DNA of 64,000 bases from Nodularia sp. (in: cyanobacteria) (GCA_007692755.1 REBL01000256.1:1-64000), one strand, 5' to 3'. Counted from the first letter of the stretch, positions 17,686-26,858 are shown. Numbers and translations: made by a program. The notes: generated by a model not told the origin, from the sequence alone.

Positions 17686-18780
17686 GTGCCAAAATCTGCT
17701 AAATGTTTGCTGATTGGCTCAACCGAAACTTATAGTGGTAAATCTGCAACAGTTTTGGGTTTGTCTTATCAGCTACAGCAAAAAGGACTAGATATTGCCT
17801 ACAGTAAACCGCTAGGCACTTGTTTTAGTGCATCTGGCGGAACTGTAGTTGAGGAAGATGTCCAGTTTATTGCCCATAGTCTGAACTTGCCGATAAACCG
17901 TGTTGGTGCCACAATACTGGCTTTGGATGAGGTTAATGTCCAAAAACGCTGGCGCGGCGAAGATAAAACCGATTATCGGCAGTTATTAAAACAGCAATAT
18001 TTGCAAATTTCCCAAGGAGATTTAGTGTTGCTAGAGGGTCCTGGTGATTTGACACAAGGCAATATGTTTGATTTGTCTTTGTTACAGGTAGCCCAAGCAT
18101 TAGATGCGTCTGTGCTTTTGGTAGCTCGTTATGATTCGCTACATTCGGCTGAAGCGTTATTGTCTGCTAAACAGCGTATAGGCGATCGCTTAGTGGGAGT
18201 TGTGATTAACGATATCCCTACCGAACAATTAGAAATAGTTGACGCTCAATTATCTCCGTTTTTAGAACAGCAAGGCATTCCCGTATTAGCAACATTGCCC
18301 AAAAGTGACTTGCTACGCAGTGTCAGCGTTGGTGAATTGGTAACCCAGTTAAATGCTGAGGTTCTCTGTCGTCGCGATCGCCTAGATTTGATGGTGGAGA
18401 GTTTGGCAATTGGCGCGATGAATGTCAATTCGGCTGTGAAGTATTTCCGCAAACGCCGAAATATGGCAGTAGTTACAGGAGGCGATCGCGTGGAAATTCA
18501 ACAAGCCGCCCTAGAAACGTCTACACAATGCCTGATTTTGACCGGACAACTGCCACCACCCGAATTTATTCTCACCCGTGCTGAAGAGCTAGAAATACCC
18601 ATTTTATCGGTTGATTTAGATACTCTCACTACTGTGGAAATAATTGATCGGACTTTTTGCCAAGTCCGGGTACACGAACCAATCAAGGTTCAGTGTATTC
18701 GCCAGTTGATGACTGAGCATTTTGACATTGCTCGCCTGTTATCTAAACTCGGCTTAACTCCCGCCGGGACATTATCTTAG
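17686..18780 (+). CDS. BioD-like P-loop / DRTGG-domain protein
   Basis: 364 residues from a GTG. I chose this start because AGGAG lies seven bases upstream and the protein then begins directly with the P-loop (AKCLLIGSTETYSGKSATVLGLSYQL); the longer frame adds an unlikely leader. The first half is a dethiobiotin-synthetase/CobB-like ATPase fold (LLEGPGDLTQGNMFDLSLL, VVINDIP). The second half is a DRTGG domain (VESLAIGAMNVNSAVKYFRKRRNMAVVTGGDR). It resembles the N-terminal part of some phosphotransacetylases without the catalytic domain, so a regulatory nucleotide-binding role is likely. Confidence 0.78.
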   Translation: MPKSAKCLLIGSTETYSGKSATVLGLSYQLQQKGLDIAYSKPLGTCFSASGGTVVEEDVQFIAHSLNLPINRVGATILALDEVNVQKRWRGEDKTDYRQLLKQQYLQISQGDLVLLEGPGDLTQGNMFDLSLLQVAQALDASVLLVARYDSLHSAEALLSAKQRIGDRLVGVVINDIPTEQLEIVDAQLSPFLEQQGIPVLATLPKSDLLRSVSVGELVTQLNAEVLCRRDRLDLMVESLAIGAMNVNSAVKYFRKRRNMAVVTGGDRVEIQQAALETSTQCLILTGQLPPPEFILTRAEELEIPILSVDLDTLTTVEIIDRTFCQVRVHEPIKVQCIRQLMTEHFDIARLLSKLGLTPAGTLS

Positions 18781-19060
18781 AAGCACCAGAGCAGGCTTGG
18801 CCGTGAGCGCCAGTTTAGGTAGGGGCTGGTATGTATGGCTGGTATGGCTACCCCACGCAAGCTATCACAGCTATGATTCATCATTAACCGGGATATTGGT
18901 CAACCCGCCCCTACTCCTTCAACCCAGAATCTCCGCGTCTTTAGAGCCAGGAGTATTAATTAAGGCGATCGCTTGTTGTCTATCTTTTTCCTGCAACTGG
19001 GACGTGCTGAGTCGCAGCCGCTAACCCAAAAAACGGCATATTCCCGTAAATTACCTCATA

Positions 19061-19345
19061 TTGTCCAGGTTCAAAGAAGTAAAAATTTTTGCTGGCTCTA
19101 TTGCTCCTACACAGACCATCTTGACAGAGCTAGAGCGTCATCAAACAGCCCACATAGAAAAATTGGCTACATATAAAAATTTAGAACAGGAATATTTTCA
19201 GAATCCCCAAGAACTGCCAGAAACGGCAAAATTCCAATATCTGACCCTCCTAAATGGCATTAGTTGCGAAAGACATTGGATCAATTGGTGCGACCTAGAT
19301 ATTCAGTTCGTGAAGCAAACATCAGGAAAATGTAGCAATATGTAA
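19061..19345 (+). pseudogene. C-terminal fragment of a PadR-family regulator
   Basis: 94 codons from a TTG, with the frame closed by a stop at 19022. The sequence (RFKEVKIFAGSIAPTQTIL, LERHQTAHIEKLATYKNLEQEYF, FQYLTLLNGISCERHWINWC) fits the C-terminal dimerisation domain of PadR regulators. The winged-helix DNA-binding half (about 85 residues) is missing, and I could not find it in the bases before. Probably a decayed gene; a small expressed protein cannot be excluded. Confidence 0.5.
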
Positions 19346-19417
19346 CTCAAGTTGGCTTCTCACTTACACTCTGTTTGGTAAAATAGCTGGGTTGTTTAAT
19401 CTGATTACATCCCCTCT

Positions 19418-19921
19418 TTGAGCCAGTCAACAGACCTTACCAACCTCGATACATTAGCGCAGGAACTGGCGACCATTCAGCAAACGGGTTCTAAGCGAAT
19501 CGCCTTGCTGGGTTCTCGTCATGTGCCAATTACGCATCAGAATCTCATTGAAATGATGACCTATGCCCTGGTTCTATCAGGCAATCGGGTGATCACCTCT
19601 GGGGCTACAGGGACAAATTCAGCTGCCATTAAGGGAGCAATGCGAGCTGACCCTAATTTATTAACGGTCATCTTACCCCAAAGTTTGTCACGCCAGCCCC
19701 ATGAATCGCGCCAGCAACTAGAGCAGGTGATGCATCTGGTAGAAAATTCCAGTAATGATAATCTGTCTTTAGCTGAAGCTAGTTATATTTGTAATAAGGA
19801 GATTGTCTCTCGCTGTCAGCAACTGATTTGTTTTGCATTTCACGACAGTCGCACTCTGCTCCAAACTTGTGGAGATGCAGAAGAACAAAGAAAAGTGGTA
19901 ACGCTTTTCTACTTTGATTAA
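19418..19921 (+). CDS. DprA-like Rossmann-fold protein
   Basis: 167 residues, apparently from a TTG, without a clear ribosome site. The core (RIALLGSRHVPITHQNLIEMMTYALVLSGNRVITSGATGTNSAAIKGAM) has the GSR and SGG-like SGATG elements of the DprA/LOG superfamily. Cyanobacterial members are annotated DNA recombination-mediator protein A, but the protein is much shorter than true DprA, so a nucleotide-related role is only inferred. Confidence 0.7.
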   Translation: MSQSTDLTNLDTLAQELATIQQTGSKRIALLGSRHVPITHQNLIEMMTYALVLSGNRVITSGATGTNSAAIKGAMRADPNLLTVILPQSLSRQPHESRQQLEQVMHLVENSSNDNLSLAEASYICNKEIVSRCQQLICFAFHDSRTLLQTCGDAEEQRKVVTLFYFD

Positions 19922-20054
19922 AGTGCAGTAAGTCCTCGCCCAGGTAATGATAGATATAGGAAACTGCGAATTGGTAATAGGTAGTTGGGTTAGCCAAATT
20001 ACCTGTTACCTGTTAATCACAGTCAACTAACAACTACTATTGATTGGTTTAATC

Positions 20055-20474
20055 ATGCTATCGCAACTGCCTGTGTCTGCTATTTTGTTGTACTCTATTG
20101 CTGCTGCTGCCGTTCTAATCTATCTGCCGTTTTTACTGGTAGCTTATGCTCGTGTGCAGATTGGGTATGAGGCGCTGGCTACTCCTCGCGCCAAGTTTGA
20201 TAAATTACCCCCCTATGCTCAACGAGCTACCTGGGCGCATCAAAACTCCTTTGAAGCATTTATGTTGTTTGCCACCGCAGCATTGATGGCTTATGTTACT
20301 GGTGTTGATTCTTCTACAGCAACAGTAGCAGCGATCGCCTTTGTTGTGGCGCGTTTGCTATACTCAATTTTTTATATTTTGAATATACCTTTATTGCGAT
20401 CGCTAATGTTTGCCATTGGCTCTCTTGGCTCTGCTACTCTCATCGTTTTCAGCATCATTCAAGCCAATAGTTAA
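20055..20474 (+). CDS. MAPEG-family membrane protein
   Basis: 139 residues from the ATG, a better start than the TTG five codons upstream. Four membrane helices are visible. The loop RATWAHQNSFEAFMLF carries the MAPEG signature (R-A-x-x-A-x-x-N-x-x-E). The family covers eicosanoid and glutathione-linked membrane enzymes; the bacterial substrate is unknown. Confidence 0.82.
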   Translation: MLSQLPVSAILLYSIAAAAVLIYLPFLLVAYARVQIGYEALATPRAKFDKLPPYAQRATWAHQNSFEAFMLFATAALMAYVTGVDSSTATVAAIAFVVARLLYSIFYILNIPLLRSLMFAIGSLGSATLIVFSIIQANS

Positions 20475-20561
20475 TTGGGGAGTGGGGGGAACAAGCAGGG
20501 GATCAGAGAAAGTTTTTTTGACTTTTGACTTCCCCCCTGGGGTTCTCCAGCCTAAAATCCA

Positions 20562-20585
20562 AAATCTAAAATCTAAAATCTAAAA
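20562..20585. repeat. Tandem AATCTAA heptamers
   Basis: About three and a half AAATCTA units just before the YajQ start. Confidence 0.7.
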
Positions 20586-20591
20586 TTGTTT

Positions 20592-21083
20592 ATGGCTTCT
20601 ACATATTCCTTTGACATTGTGAGCGACTTTGATCGACAAGAATTAGTAAATACTATCGATCAAGTTGTGCGAGATATTAAAGGTCGTTATGACCTCAAAG
20701 ACACTCAAACCACTCTGGAGTTAAACGAGCAAAGCATTAATGTCAGCACTGACAGCGAATTTACCTTAGATTCAGTTCACAATATTCTGCGGGAAAAAGC
20801 CGCCAAGCGTAACCTCTCTCAGAAAATTTTTGAGTTTGGCAAAGTTGAATCAGCTAGCGGTAACCGTGTACGTCAAGAAATCACTCTCAAAAAAGGTATC
20901 AGTCAGGAAATTGCCAAACAAATTTCCAAATTGATTCGTGACGAATTCAAAAAAGTCCAAGCCTCTATTCAAGGTGATTCGGTCAGGGTTTCGGCTAAAG
21001 TTAAGGATGATTTACAAGATGTGATGCAGCGGGTAAAACAAGAAGATTTTCCTGTGGCTTTGCAATTTAACAATTACCGTTAA
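20592..21083 (+). CDS. YajQ-family nucleotide-binding protein
   Basis: 163 residues from the ATG ([24 protein letters not shown]). It covers both ferredoxin-like halves of YajQ, including [13 protein letters not shown] and the ending [19 protein letters not shown]. Family members bind cyclic di-GMP or nucleic acid. A clean hairpin follows. Confidence 0.92.
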   Translation: MASTYSFDIVSDFDRQELVNTIDQVVRDIKGRYDLKDTQTTLELNEQSINVSTDSEFTLDSVHNILREKAAKRNLSQKIFEFGKVESASGNRVRQEITLKKGISQEIAKQISKLIRDEFKKVQASIQGDSVRVSAKVKDDLQDVMQRVKQEDFPVALQFNNYR

Positions 21084-21090
21084 ACAATCT

Positions 21091-21115
21091 ATAGGGTAGA
21101 TTTTGTCTACCCTAT
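21091..21115 (+). terminator. Hairpin after the YajQ gene
   Basis: A perfect 10-base stem, ATAGGGTAGA / TCTACCCTAT, with a five-base loop, eight bases after the stop. The T-tract is weak, so it may be a stabilising 3' hairpin. Confidence 0.65.
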
Positions 21116-21187
21116 ATCAATTTGATCAGGTTGCTTTTGTTGTTTCACATTGGTAGTCTAGTCGATGTTTGTGCCATCATCTACCAA

Positions 21188-22222
21188 ATGATCATGAAAC
21201 TTGTCAATTTTTGTCGGTTGGGTCTCCAATTTGCCACCCTTGCTGTTTTTGGGTGTCTAGCACCGCAAGCTGAAGCCGCATTATTGGTTGGTAGTTTTAA
21301 TAACGATTCCATTCTCCGCTATGACGACATAACCGGAGAGTTTGTTGATGTTTTTGTCACTTCTGGTAGTGGTGGGCTAAATGGCCCCACTGGCTTCACC
21401 ATAGGGCCAGATAACAATCTTTATGTTCTGAGTATCTTAAATAATAGCGTTCTGCGTTACGACGGTCAGACAGGAGAATTCATTGATACCTTTGTCATAT
21501 CGGGTAGTGGTGGGTTAGCTTCACCACAGGACTTAGTTTTTGGCCCTGATGGCAATCTCTATGTTACTAGCACTAGTACAGCAGCCAGTAACAGTGTTCT
21601 ACGCTATGACGGACAAACAGGGGAATTTATTGATGCTTTTGTTCCTCCCGGTAGCGGTGGAGTTTTGGCACCATTCGGCTTGAGTTTTGGACCAGAAGAC
21701 GGCAACCTCTACGTCAGTAGTGTTTTTACCGATAATGTTCTGCGTTATGACGGTAGTACCGGAGAATTTATCGACATTTTTGCCACAACTGATACTGGTG
21801 TCTTTCCTGGTGGTTTGAACTTTGGCCCAGACGGTAACCTTTATGTTGCTAACTTTCTTGCTGACAACATTGCTCGTTACAACGGTACTACCGGAGAATT
21901 TATTGATTTCTTCGTAGCTACTGGTAGTGGTGGAATTGATGGCCCTGTGAAGCCCGTGTTCGGCCCCGACAATAACCTCTACATTAGCAGCCTGAATACC
22001 AACCAAGTTTTACGTTATGAAGGTCAGACAGGAGCTTTTATTGACACCTTCATCCCTTCTGGGCGAGGTGGGTTGGACGGTTCTGGTTTCCTGCTTTTCA
22101 CTTCTATGTCTGACCTTCCTAAAAATGTGTCTATTCCTGAACCTTCTTCTGGGGTGGCTCTCTTTACACTGGGCGCTGTTTTAGGTGCTGGTAAATTAAA
22201 AAGTCTCCGGCAGAAAGCATAA
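21188..22222 (+). CDS. PEP-CTERM protein with beta-propeller repeats
   Basis: 344 residues if it starts at the ATG that begins a signal peptide (MIMKLVNFCRLGLQFATLAVFGCLAPQAEA). The body is about seven repeats of roughly 45 residues with the pattern LRYDGxTGEFIDxFVxxGSGGLxxPxxLxFGPDGNLYVxS, an NHL/SMP-30-like propeller. The C-terminus has the PEP-CTERM sorting signal: IPEPSS, a hydrophobic stretch, then basic KLKSLRQKA. PEP-CTERM proteins are handled by exosortase and retained at or released from the cell surface. The ligand is unknown. Confidence 0.82.
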   Translation: MIMKLVNFCRLGLQFATLAVFGCLAPQAEAALLVGSFNNDSILRYDDITGEFVDVFVTSGSGGLNGPTGFTIGPDNNLYVLSILNNSVLRYDGQTGEFIDTFVISGSGGLASPQDLVFGPDGNLYVTSTSTAASNSVLRYDGQTGEFIDAFVPPGSGGVLAPFGLSFGPEDGNLYVSSVFTDNVLRYDGSTGEFIDIFATTDTGVFPGGLNFGPDGNLYVANFLADNIARYNGTTGEFIDFFVATGSGGIDGPVKPVFGPDNNLYISSLNTNQVLRYEGQTGAFIDTFIPSGRGGLDGSGFLLFTSMSDLPKNVSIPEPSSGVALFTLGAVLGAGKLKSLRQKA

Positions 22223-22242
22223 AATTTGAAAATTTATTAATT

Positions 22243-22343
22243 AGCGCTCTTTTATTACTCTCGTCATATAAAAATCATAAACCCTTATTTTTTATGACCC
22301 CAACCTACTCTTTTTACTTTCATCAGAGTAATAAAAGAGCGTT
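22243..22343. repeat. Long-range 19-base inverted repeat
   Basis: Arms 22243-22261 and 22325-22343 are complementary at 18 of 19 positions (AGCGCTCTTTTATTACTCT), 63 bases apart. It follows the PEP-CTERM gene and could fold as a large 3' hairpin or mark a small element. Confidence 0.65.
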
Positions 22344-22741
22344 AGTTGCTGGGCATTGCCCAGCCAATACTTTTCGGTTAAGGTTTTGTTCGCGTAGCGT
22401 GCCATAGGCAATCCCCCCAAACCCCTTGAAAAGCAGGGCTAAAGTCCTCAAAGTCCCCCTTAATAAGGGCAGGGCTGTTTCATTCCCTAAAAGGGTGAAA
22501 ATTGCAAGGGTCAAACAGATAAAAATTGAGGGCAAATCCACAATTAGGACAAAAAATTTTGGTGTCTTCAGCCCGAAATACCTGATTTTTCTTTGCGTCT
22601 TTGCGCCTTTGCGTGAGATTATCCTCTTGACAAATCTCCAACACAAACGAATGAATCAGCCCTGCTTAATAAGGGGGATTTAGGGGGATCTCCAATGTGC
22701 AAATATCGTTAACCGAACAGTATTGATTGCCCAGCAATTAA
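22342..22741. mobile_element. Candidate MITE / insertion sequence fossil
   Basis: The ends at 22342-22381 and 22708-22741 are imperfect inverted repeats sharing TTGCTGGGCA, CAATACT and TTCGGTTAA blocks; the left copy has a nine-base insertion. The 320 bases between hold no credible gene, only repeat scraps (a GGGGGATTTAGGGGGAT run and a TTTGCGTCTTTGCGCC run). The right end abuts the stop codon of the GST gene. Probably a non-autonomous derivative of an insertion sequence. Confidence 0.5.
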
Positions 22742-23299
22742 TTAAGGCTGTCCGCCGATGCTTTTTTGAAACGCTGGACGTTCAGACATCCGCTTGATAT
22801 ACTTCAAAACACCTGGATAGTCGCTCAGGTCTAACTTGAGCATGATGGGGATGTAAGCCAGGATAGACCCCACGGCTATATCAGCAACAGTGAATTGATC
22901 ACCGAGTAAAAAAGATTGTCGCTCAAAAATCTCATTCAAGGGAGTTAACAAGCGGGGCATTTCTTTCTCTCGACTAGCTTCTACAAAAATCCCCGTACCA
23001 AGGGTAGCATTGCTAAATAAGACCCACTGGGAAAATATGCCCCGCTCTTCTGGTGAAAGTGGGGTTTTGCCGTATTTATCAGCAAGATACAGTAAAATTG
23101 CCCCTGATTCCCAAAGCTGGAAGTCCCCATCGACAATTGCGGGAACTTTACCCATGGGGTTAATCTTCAGGTATTCAGGCTGTTGGTGTTCACCCGCCTG
23201 CATATCCAACATCACAAATTCGTAGGGAACTGCTAGTTCTTCGAGATACCACTGGACAATTGAGGCTCGACTACGAGCGCCGCCGTAAAGTTTCAGCAT
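22742..23299 (-). CDS. Glutathione S-transferase
   Basis: 185 residues. The N-terminal thioredoxin-like domain (MLKLYGGARSRASIVQWYLEEL) contains the glutathione-binding NPMGKVPAIVDGDFQLWESGAILLYLADKYG. The C-terminal helical domain has FLLGDQFTVADIAVGSILAYI. The Ser in GARSRAS sits where Ser/Tyr-type GSTs hold glutathione. It shares a strand with the gene upstream, 12 bases away. Confidence 0.9.
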   Translation of the reverse strand: MLKLYGGARSRASIVQWYLEELAVPYEFVMLDMQAGEHQQPEYLKINPMGKVPAIVDGDFQLWESGAILLYLADKYGKTPLSPEERGIFSQWVLFSNATLGTGIFVEASREKEMPRLLTPLNEIFERQSFLLGDQFTVADIAVGSILAYIPIMLKLDLSDYPGVLKYIKRMSERPAFQKSIGGQP

Positions 23300-23311
23300 A
23301 ATTTCTGCAAA

Positions 23312-23776
23312 TTAAAGAACTTTGTGAGTGTGGGAATGCTGTTTCACGTTGTCTTCTTTATTGACAACTCTAGCAGCATTAAGTACCCGCTTACGCTCAG
23401 TTGAATATTTAAAATCAGTGTAGGTTGTACCCAGGGGAATTAGAGACTTGGAAATTTCACGACGCTTGTAGGTGCGAGCCGCCGCAAACGCCCGGAAGGC
23501 GAATTCTTCTCCAAACTGAGTTGAATCTGGAAAGCCATCTGGTAACAAAGGTGTATCACCATCCAGGACAGATCCTAAGGTGGTTGCACAAGCTAGCTTA
23601 TAGGAGGTGGGAATTCCTTTTAACAAGGCTTCTAAAGCCGCCGAGGGAATTGGTTCTACAACTTCAACTTGATAAACTTCCCCGTCTTCTTTAATAAAAC
23701 AGGTAGATAGACCTATAACTATATAATCGTCAGCAGCTAAATCAGGGGCATTTGGATAGGAAATTGCTGTTGTCAT
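23312..23776 (-). CDS. Conserved hypothetical protein next to GST
   Basis: 154 residues, not recognised. A soluble protein with no signal peptide; a compact first half (DDYIVIGLSTCFIKEDGEVYQVEVVEPIPSAALEALL) and a basic second half. It is 12 bases upstream of the GST gene on the same strand, so probably cotranscribed. Confidence 0.65.
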   Translation of the reverse strand: MTTAISYPNAPDLAADDYIVIGLSTCFIKEDGEVYQVEVVEPIPSAALEALLKGIPTSYKLACATTLGSVLDGDTPLLPDGFPDSTQFGEEFAFRAFAAARTYKRREISKSLIPLGTTYTDFKYSTERKRVLNAARVVNKEDNVKQHSHTHKVL

Positions 23777-24197
23777 AAAAATTTTCTCAACACTTAAAAA
23801 TTACGATGTGTGCTTGGGAGCTATCCTTTGCCGTCGCCTACAGCATCAGTTAGCGCAGACCTAGCACTCAGTTGGGGCTTCCCGACAATCTGCTTAATAT
23901 GAAAGGCTTGTTGGCATTCTACCAATTTGTTGCTCTCACCACGTGATTAGTCTTGAAGATTGATATTTATTTTTTCTGGAATTCAACTTACGGGTGACGT
24001 ATTAATTATTAAGTTCGAGCATTAATTGTTTAAGTAAGGTGAAGTCTTCCACTTTTTGATGTCGGAGCTTAAATTCAGTCTTGTTACTTATATTCAAGTA
24101 ATTATAGACACCTGAAAAAGTGACACAGGGGCAAATCTACCATCACGACTAAAACTGTAATTTGATTTTAAAGAGCAAGTAGCTCAGGCAATACAAT
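23777..24197. other. Gap between divergent genes
   Basis: 421 bases that must contain two divergent promoters. I see no RNA gene, repeat array or strong hairpin. Confidence 0.4.
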
Positions 24198-24920
24198 ATG
24201 AATATCCATTCATTTTTAGCTTCTGGTAAACAGCAAAATAATCGATACAAGTTTGTGTCAAATAGCACAGTCTATGCTAATGAGCATGAGAAAAATGGTA
24301 ACGGTGGATCTACTTTAGGAGACGACGACTTACGCTCTTGCGCTTTGAGTTCAGCTCGAAAAGGGGATTATTCTGAGGCGATCGCCTTACTAACCGAATT
24401 AATTGCTCGCCGTCCGCAAAATTTCGTTGATTACAATAACCGGGGATTGATTTATTTTCAGAGTGGCCAAATGCCAAAAGCTTTGGGTGATTACAACACA
24501 GCACTGCAATTGAATCCCAATTTAGCCAGCGCTTATAATAATCGAGCCAATTACCATGCAGCGTGTGAGGAATTCGCCGCAGCACTAGCTGATTACGACC
24601 AGGCGATTGATTTGAATCCTAGTTACGTCCGGGCGCGGATTAACAGAGGGATTACTTTACGTGATTTGGCACAATACGAAGAGGCGATTGAGAATTTTGA
24701 AGTCGCAATGCTTTTCGGTCAACTAGAAGGTCATATTTGGGCAGAACGAGGCAGAACTTATCATCTTTGGGGTGATTGGAATTGTGCGATCGCTGATTAT
24801 CGTCGCGCCATGACTCAACTACCCGGACTAGACAGCAAAAAGGATATGTCGGGCTACCGATTACGTTTACAGATCGAAAATTGGTTAAACGAGCTGTTGT
24901 TTCCGGAAAATCTTGATTAG
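24198..24920 (+). CDS. Tetratricopeptide repeat protein
   Basis: 240 residues. After a low-complexity N-terminus, at least four TPR motifs run from about residue 47 to 215 (for example FVDYNNRGLIYFQSGQMPKA, ASAYNNRANYHAACEEFAAA, VRARINRGITLRDLAQYEEA). A protein-protein adaptor, partner unknown; no membrane segment or signal peptide is seen. Confidence 0.8.
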   Translation: MNIHSFLASGKQQNNRYKFVSNSTVYANEHEKNGNGGSTLGDDDLRSCALSSARKGDYSEAIALLTELIARRPQNFVDYNNRGLIYFQSGQMPKALGDYNTALQLNPNLASAYNNRANYHAACEEFAAALADYDQAIDLNPSYVRARINRGITLRDLAQYEEAIENFEVAMLFGQLEGHIWAERGRTYHLWGDWNCAIADYRRAMTQLPGLDSKKDMSGYRLRLQIENWLNELLFPENLD

Positions 24921-25174
24921 TAGAATTTCGTCAGCCCACCTATGGGCGTTGCAGTGTTTAACTTCAAAGATGGGGAATTTACAATTAAAAATGGCAAAAA
25001 AATATTGTGAATTTTTAATTGTGAATGAGGATATCGTTAATCACTAATAGATGTTGAGCCATTTCCCCGTACATTTATGCAGCGGAAATGGCTAGAAAGG
25101 TAACTTAGCTTTTCGTCCAATAATTTTTATGACGTAGGTGTACTGCTTTGCACATCACATAAGCCATCACAACC

Positions 25175-25440
25175 TTGACATACTCCCCCGCATAAATGAC
25201 GGGGGATTCTGGGTTCAGACAGCAATTGCAGGCGTAGCCCGTCTTATATCGCCTCGCCCAATGGACAACGCCCTGCCCATGAGGTGTTCACCCCGGAATT
25301 TTACTTCGCGCCAGCGAACAATTTTATTGTATCACCACCGAATAAATTCGGTTATTCGCTTATATCCCTCGAATAAAATTCAGGGGGCTTTACGCATCAC
25401 GAATCGTAAAGAAATTCGATTTTTCCAGATAAATTCTTAA
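25175..25440 (-). mobile_element. Candidate palindrome-associated element (IS200/IS605-derived)
   Basis: One end has the hairpin TCCCCCG/CGGGGGA (25184-25206) flanked by CTTGACATAC, like the right end of IS605-type TnpB elements in cyanobacteria. The other end has an imperfect hairpin CCCTCGAAT/ATTCAGGGGG (25366-25387) with GGCTTTACGC beside it. A third palindrome, ACCGAAT-AA-ATTCGGT, lies at 25337-25352. There is no transposase or TnpB frame. It looks like a short non-autonomous element carrying only the ends and perhaps part of an omega-RNA. Confidence 0.5.
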
Positions 25441-25448
25441 TATTGTTC

Positions 25449-25859
25449 TTAAGGTAATAATTCTAATACTTCAACTTCCTTACCATCCCGATTCACGAAG
25501 ACTACTGGAAGTTGATTAGGGTCAAATCTATACGCTTGCTGTTGTCTAATACTATGAGCTTGATGGGGATCAAAATTACGCTTAAATTCCGTCTGCAAAT
25601 TTTCGACACGTTCTTCCATCAGCTTGACTTCAGTACGGACTTCTCGCAATCTATCTTTTTGTGTCCAGTGATGAGGCACAAGTTGTACTAAGGCAGATAC
25701 TGCTGCTGCTGAGATTGCCAAGTTAACCGCTATCTTTGCCGTAGTTTCCAGGGCCATAACCTGGTAGGAACGTTGACGGAGATGCCGTTTTGGTCGAGGA
25801 ACAGCCCGGCGTTTTTGTATAGGTTGTAGCGGTGGTCTAGACGGTTGACTCGCGTTCAT
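25449..25859 (-). CDS. Conserved hypothetical membrane-anchored coiled-coil protein
   Basis: 136 residues. A basic, Pro-rich N-terminus (about 1-35) is followed by one membrane segment (about 42-62, AKIAVNLAISAAAVSALVQLV), a coiled coil (about 68-95, LREVRTEVKLMEERVENLQTEF) and a C-terminal strand-like piece (LPVVFVNRDGKEVEVLELLP). The type is common in cyanobacteria. Function unknown. Confidence 0.68.
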   Translation of the reverse strand: MNASQPSRPPLQPIQKRRAVPRPKRHLRQRSYQVMALETTAKIAVNLAISAAAVSALVQLVPHHWTQKDRLREVRTEVKLMEERVENLQTEFKRNFDPHQAHSIRQQQAYRFDPNQLPVVFVNRDGKEVEVLELLP

Positions 25860-26390
25860 TATGCTAAATAGAACCTTACTGATTAAATGGCAACATCATA
25901 GAAAGCACACTGGCACTGATAACACTTTGATTTAGCTGTCATATTACTTCATTTTTTCCAAATTGCTACACGTATGTTTAAAGTTAAAAAATAACGTAAT
26001 TTACGTAAGTATCTGGTATTTTAAAGCTTCTGGTATCCAGTTACCAGCACCCGGTTTGCCCGATTATTATTCTTTTAAAAGATTATGTCAATTCCGGGTG
26101 GTGGTGATATTTATGAATAGATATCGCAGGTTTTCCTCTGTCTGGGAAATTCAGAGGTGTCCCATTGTACTCAAAAATATTTTTAGTCGCCATGTGGTTT
26201 CTGCCTGCTTTGCGCTTACAGATTACGCAATTATTACAGAAAATAGTCATTATATATACTTGTAATCAGATAAATATAGCGGTGACCAATAGTTCCTTAA
26301 TGGTACAAGCCCCCAGATTTATCTGTGGAATCAATCAATCGAAAATCCCAAATCTAAAATCCTCAAGCCCCTAGATTGGTCTGTGGGGTC
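25860..26390. other. Long gene-free AT-rich stretch
   Basis: Small frames on the plus strand have poor protein character, and I reject them. Near its 3' end it turns into a Nostocales-type repeat (CCCCTAGATTGGTCTGTGGGG). Confidence 0.4.
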
Positions 26391-26421
26391 AATCTAAAAT
26401 CTAAAATCTAAAATCTAAAAT
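26391..26421. repeat. Tandem AATCTAA heptamers
   Basis: Four units of AATCTAA/ATCTAAA, of the same class as at 20562. Confidence 0.75.
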
Positions 26422-26463
26422 TGTTTGACTTGATTTGTTAAATACAACAAGACTATTACCGCC

Positions 26464-26552
26464 TGGCGTAAATGGGTATACCATTTACAAAAGTTCAAAA
26501 TCCTTCAAATAAAAGCCTTTTGACTTTTGACTTCCACGCAGGGTACTAGCCT
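26464..26552. repeat. Dispersed repeat, copy A
   Basis: About 90 bases (GGCGTAAATGGGTATACCAT through CAGGGTACTAG) that are clearly similar to 34930-35022. Both contain a GACTTTTGACTT core related to the heptamer arrays. Confidence 0.65.
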
Positions 26553-26614
26553 AATTGTTGTTTGAGGGTGGGACAGTTTTTAATCTGCCCCACGTACGAT
26601 GTCAGAACGTGGCG

Positions 26615-26710
26615 TTACTTATAAAGTTCTGTTGCTAAACGCCAAGCCAGAATTCCTGGAATCAGGGCTACAGCTAGAGCAATATACACTTGAGTGTCTG
26701 AGATAGGCAT
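26615..26710 (-). CDS. psaM: Photosystem I reaction centre subunit XII (PsaM)
   Basis: A 31-residue protein, [20 protein letters not shown] followed by [11 protein letters not shown]. It is a single membrane helix with the exact length and near-identical sequence of cyanobacterial PsaM, which sits near the trimer interface of photosystem I. It is too short for most gene finders. The gene is monocistronic and divergent from the kinase gene downstream on the other strand. Confidence 0.95.
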   Translation of the reverse strand: MPISDTQVYIALAVALIPGILAWRLATELYK

Positions 26711-26858
26711 GGTCGGAACTCTCCTGAGCTTCAAATCAATATTGAACCGTTCGTTTACTACTTTTCACTGTTTTGCCAAGAATGTGGAATATCTTGTAAC
26801 AAGATGCAACAAAAGCCGTGCTGAACCGGTAGCTACTATTAAAAAAAATTATATAACT

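Noticed and set aside
22323-22683. Frames on both strands containing RKGAKTQRK-like peptides
   Set aside because: They lie wholly in the repeat block at 22342-22741; the peptide is the translation of a common CGCAAAGACGCAAAG-type intergenic repeat.
25138-25440. 100-codon plus-strand frame
   Set aside because: It covers the hairpin-bearing mobile element ends, has no ribosome site and no protein-like composition.
26694-26858. Longer start for the FGGY kinase
   Set aside because: The extension overlaps psaM and has no family similarity; kinases of this type begin just before DFGTSGAR.
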